Assembly (NCBI GenBank): GCA_900545445.1
Contig: UQZH01000014.1
Location: 1 to 41,292, forward strand
Length of the DNA: 41,292 nucleotides
Direction: 5' to 3'
From: an uncultured Collinsella sp.
GTDB taxonomy: Bacteria; Actinomycetota; Coriobacteriia; Coriobacteriales; Coriobacteriaceae
The notes below the pieces were generated by a model, which saw only the letters and a list, made by a program, of their open reading frames with translations, was not told the origin of the DNA and searched no databases. Both the position numbers and the translations under genes were made by a program. Shown here one piece after another: positions 39,719 to 41,292 of the stretch (its first letter is position 1; the number at the start of each line of letters is the position of its first letter).

Positions 39719-41119
39719 GTGTGCGCGATAATTCACTTTGGAACTGACGGTTGGCGAGCTCGCGTCGACGGAGACTTTACTATCAACAACGTCGCTCGTG
39801 TCACCGATGCTATCGGCAGGCTATGGCAAAAGACGAATCCCGGTAAAACGGTATATGTAGGATTTGACACTCGGCCGCAAGCGCGCGAGTTCGCCGAGCT
39901 CGCGGCGGGCGTGATTGCCGCCCACGGGCTCGATGCCGTGCTCGTGTCTCGACCGGTGCCGACTCCCGCTCTTACGTGGGCGGCTGCGTATGACGGCGAG
40001 GCATGCGGCGCGCTTATGGTGACGGGCTCACATCATCCGCAGGGCTATCTATGCCTTAAGCTGCGGATGGGTGATGGCTCGACGGCCAACCAGGATGTCA
40101 TCGAAGAGCTCGAGGAGACGATGGCCGCCGAGCCGCTGGGGCTTGAGGGGCAATACCGCACGGCAGATATCATTCCCGACTATATGCGAGCGGTGGCATC
40201 GTTTGTCGACGCGGATGCCATTCGCGCCGCGCATATGCGTGTGGTGGTTGACCCCATGGGCGGAGCTGCGCAGGGATATCTTGCCGACTTGCTTCGAGAG
40301 ATTGGCGTCGAAGTCCACGAGATTCACGCCGACGAGACGACCGATAGGGGAGATATCTGCCCCGACCCGGTCGAGCCGTGGGTGGATGCTTGTGAGCGCG
40401 CAGTTGTCGAAGACGGGGCGTGCGCCGGTCTGGTGACTGATGGCGACGCCGATCGTATCGGCGCGGTTGATGAGCGCGGCAGATATATACATCCACATCA
40501 GATCATGGCGCTCGTTTTGGGCGATTTGGTCCAGTATCGCGATCTGAAGGGACGCGTCGTCGTCAACCTTTCATGCTCCACGCTTGTGCGTCGCATTGCC
40601 GAGGCGCTCGGCTGCCGCGTGGTCATCAAGCCCGTCGGTTTTAAATATATAGCCGCCGAGATGAAGAAGGGCGGCGTTCTCGTGGGCGGTGAAGAGGCCG
40701 GTGGTATCGGTATCGCCGCGCACATGCCCGAGCGCGACGGCATCCTTGCCTGCCTGATTTTGTGCGAGCTCATGGCCAAGACCGGCGCGCCCTTGGGCGT
40801 GCTTATCGATCAGCTCGAGGCGAGCTTTGGCAAGACGAGTTACGGACGTCGAGATTTGCGCCTTGAGGCCGAGGATGCCGAGACGTTGCGCACGCTGCTT
40901 CCCGGAGTGAATCCCAAGTCGATATGCGGCAAGGTACCGCAGAGCGTAAGTCATATGGATGGCTTGCGTCTGGCATTTGAAGATGACACCTGGCTGCTGA
41001 TCCGTCCCAGCGGGACCGAACCGGTGGTGCGCGTGTACGCCGAGGGCTTTTCGGTGGAGGAGCGCGATGAGCTGCTAGATGCCGGCTGCGCTTTGGCCAG
41101 GGGCGCATATCGGCTATAG
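39719..41119 (+). CDS. Phosphoglucomutase/phosphomannomutase family protein
   Basis: A 466-residue alpha-D-phosphohexomutase, moving the phosphate between C1 and C6 of a hexose (or glucosamine) phosphate. The four family sites are present: the phosphoserine loop TGSHHP (commonly TASHNP, so this is a variant), the metal loop DGDADR, the sugar-binding GGEEAGG and the phosphate-binding RPSGTEP. It begins IIHFGTDGWRARVDGDF, like archaeal-type and GlmM-like members. GTG at 39719 has GAGGT eight bases upstream; the frame extends 26 codons further upstream but without a ribosome binding site. Exact substrate is uncertain. Confidence 0.9.
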   Translation: MCAIIHFGTDGWRARVDGDFTINNVARVTDAIGRLWQKTNPGKTVYVGFDTRPQAREFAELAAGVIAAHGLDAVLVSRPVPTPALTWAAAYDGEACGALMVTGSHHPQGYLCLKLRMGDGSTANQDVIEELEETMAAEPLGLEGQYRTADIIPDYMRAVASFVDADAIRAAHMRVVVDPMGGAAQGYLADLLREIGVEVHEIHADETTDRGDICPDPVEPWVDACERAVVEDGACAGLVTDGDADRIGAVDERGRYIHPHQIMALVLGDLVQYRDLKGRVVVNLSCSTLVRRIAEALGCRVVIKPVGFKYIAAEMKKGGVLVGGEEAGGIGIAAHMPERDGILACLILCELMAKTGAPLGVLIDQLEASFGKTSYGRRDLRLEAEDAETLRTLLPGVNPKSICGKVPQSVSHMDGLRLAFEDDTWLLIRPSGTEPVVRVYAEGFSVEERDELLDAGCALARGAYRL

Positions 41120-41292
41120 CCAAGGGGCCACTCTATATAAAGATGTGCTCGGCAAGCGGTAGCTATCAACTGGCAAGCGTCAGTTGAGGGCACAGTTGTG
41201 TAGGAAATGTGTGCGCCCAGATTCCCGCCCCCGGGGGCCCTCCGGTCTGGCAATATATCTCCTTGCCGCGCGGCCCGGTGGAACCGGATGGA
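41120..41292. other. Gene-free right end of the window
   Basis: It contains an AT-rich CTATATAAAGAT stretch just after the mutase stop, a 7-bp hairpin TCAACTG/CAGTTGA (41166-41172, 41181-41187), and a very GC-rich segment (41211-41292) with CCCCCGGGGG and a CCAGA...TCTGG stem. The last part stays open in two + frames from an ATG or GTG near 41208, so a gene may begin here, but the window ends before this can be judged. Confidence 0.35.

Noticed and set aside
41208..41292. glmS ribozyme or cobalamin riboswitch at the right edge
   Set aside because: GCGCCCAGA and CCGGTGGAACCGG recall parts of these RNAs, but the GACGAGG core of glmS and the other B12 boxes are not visible before the window ends.

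Overview
The window is high-GC DNA from what is most probably a Collinsella-type bacterium (Actinomycetota, class Coriobacteriia). This is inferred from GC-rich codon use, the gene order prfA-prmC-Sua5 family...upp-atp(i)BEFHAGDC-murA-LCP, the monoderm-type lipoprotein and LCP set, and abundant short palindromic intergenic repeats. No rRNA, tRNA, CRISPR array or phage module was seen.

Left part (1-8054): the end of a LysR-type regulator, a membrane diguanylate cyclase, a convergent three-gene drug-efflux operon (marR and two ABC half-transporters, one with degenerate catalytic residues), then a repeat-rich gap with a 158-bp MITE-like element, a pyridoxal-kinase-family gene and a small Cys-rich TIGR04076-type protein.

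Accessory part (8055-13204): two AAA+ ATPases of the AAA_14/DUF4143 (COG1373) type on opposite strands. Each is preceded by three degenerate repeat units with an exact 33-bp period and a repeat sequence of its own. A low-molecular-weight tyrosine phosphatase follows the second, then an MFS exporter. The paired ATPase/33-bp-array arrangement is the best candidate here for an undescribed system.

Middle (13205-19700): an acidic single-pass membrane protein of unknown function, a LacX-type aldose epimerase, a Tat-lipoprotein/permease/ATPase amino-acid importer, and an M20 dipeptidase whose coding sequence carries an in-frame copy of an intergenic repeat.

Conserved core (19992-36595): prfA, prmC (with an acidic insert of about 120 residues), an inserted hicAB toxin-antitoxin pair with a palindromic operator, a Sua5/YrdC-family gene, glpK, upp, the F1Fo ATP synthase operon, murA and an LCP ligase.

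Right end (36848-41292): pepT divergent from a DtxR-family regulator over a 20-bp perfect palindrome, a homocysteine methyltransferase and a phosphohexomutase.

Scattered through the gaps are several repeat families. The most interesting is a family of about 150-170 bp (four copies) with nested hairpins that show compensatory base changes. Three of the four copies lie directly after a stop codon, and two contain an intrinsic-terminator-like hairpin.
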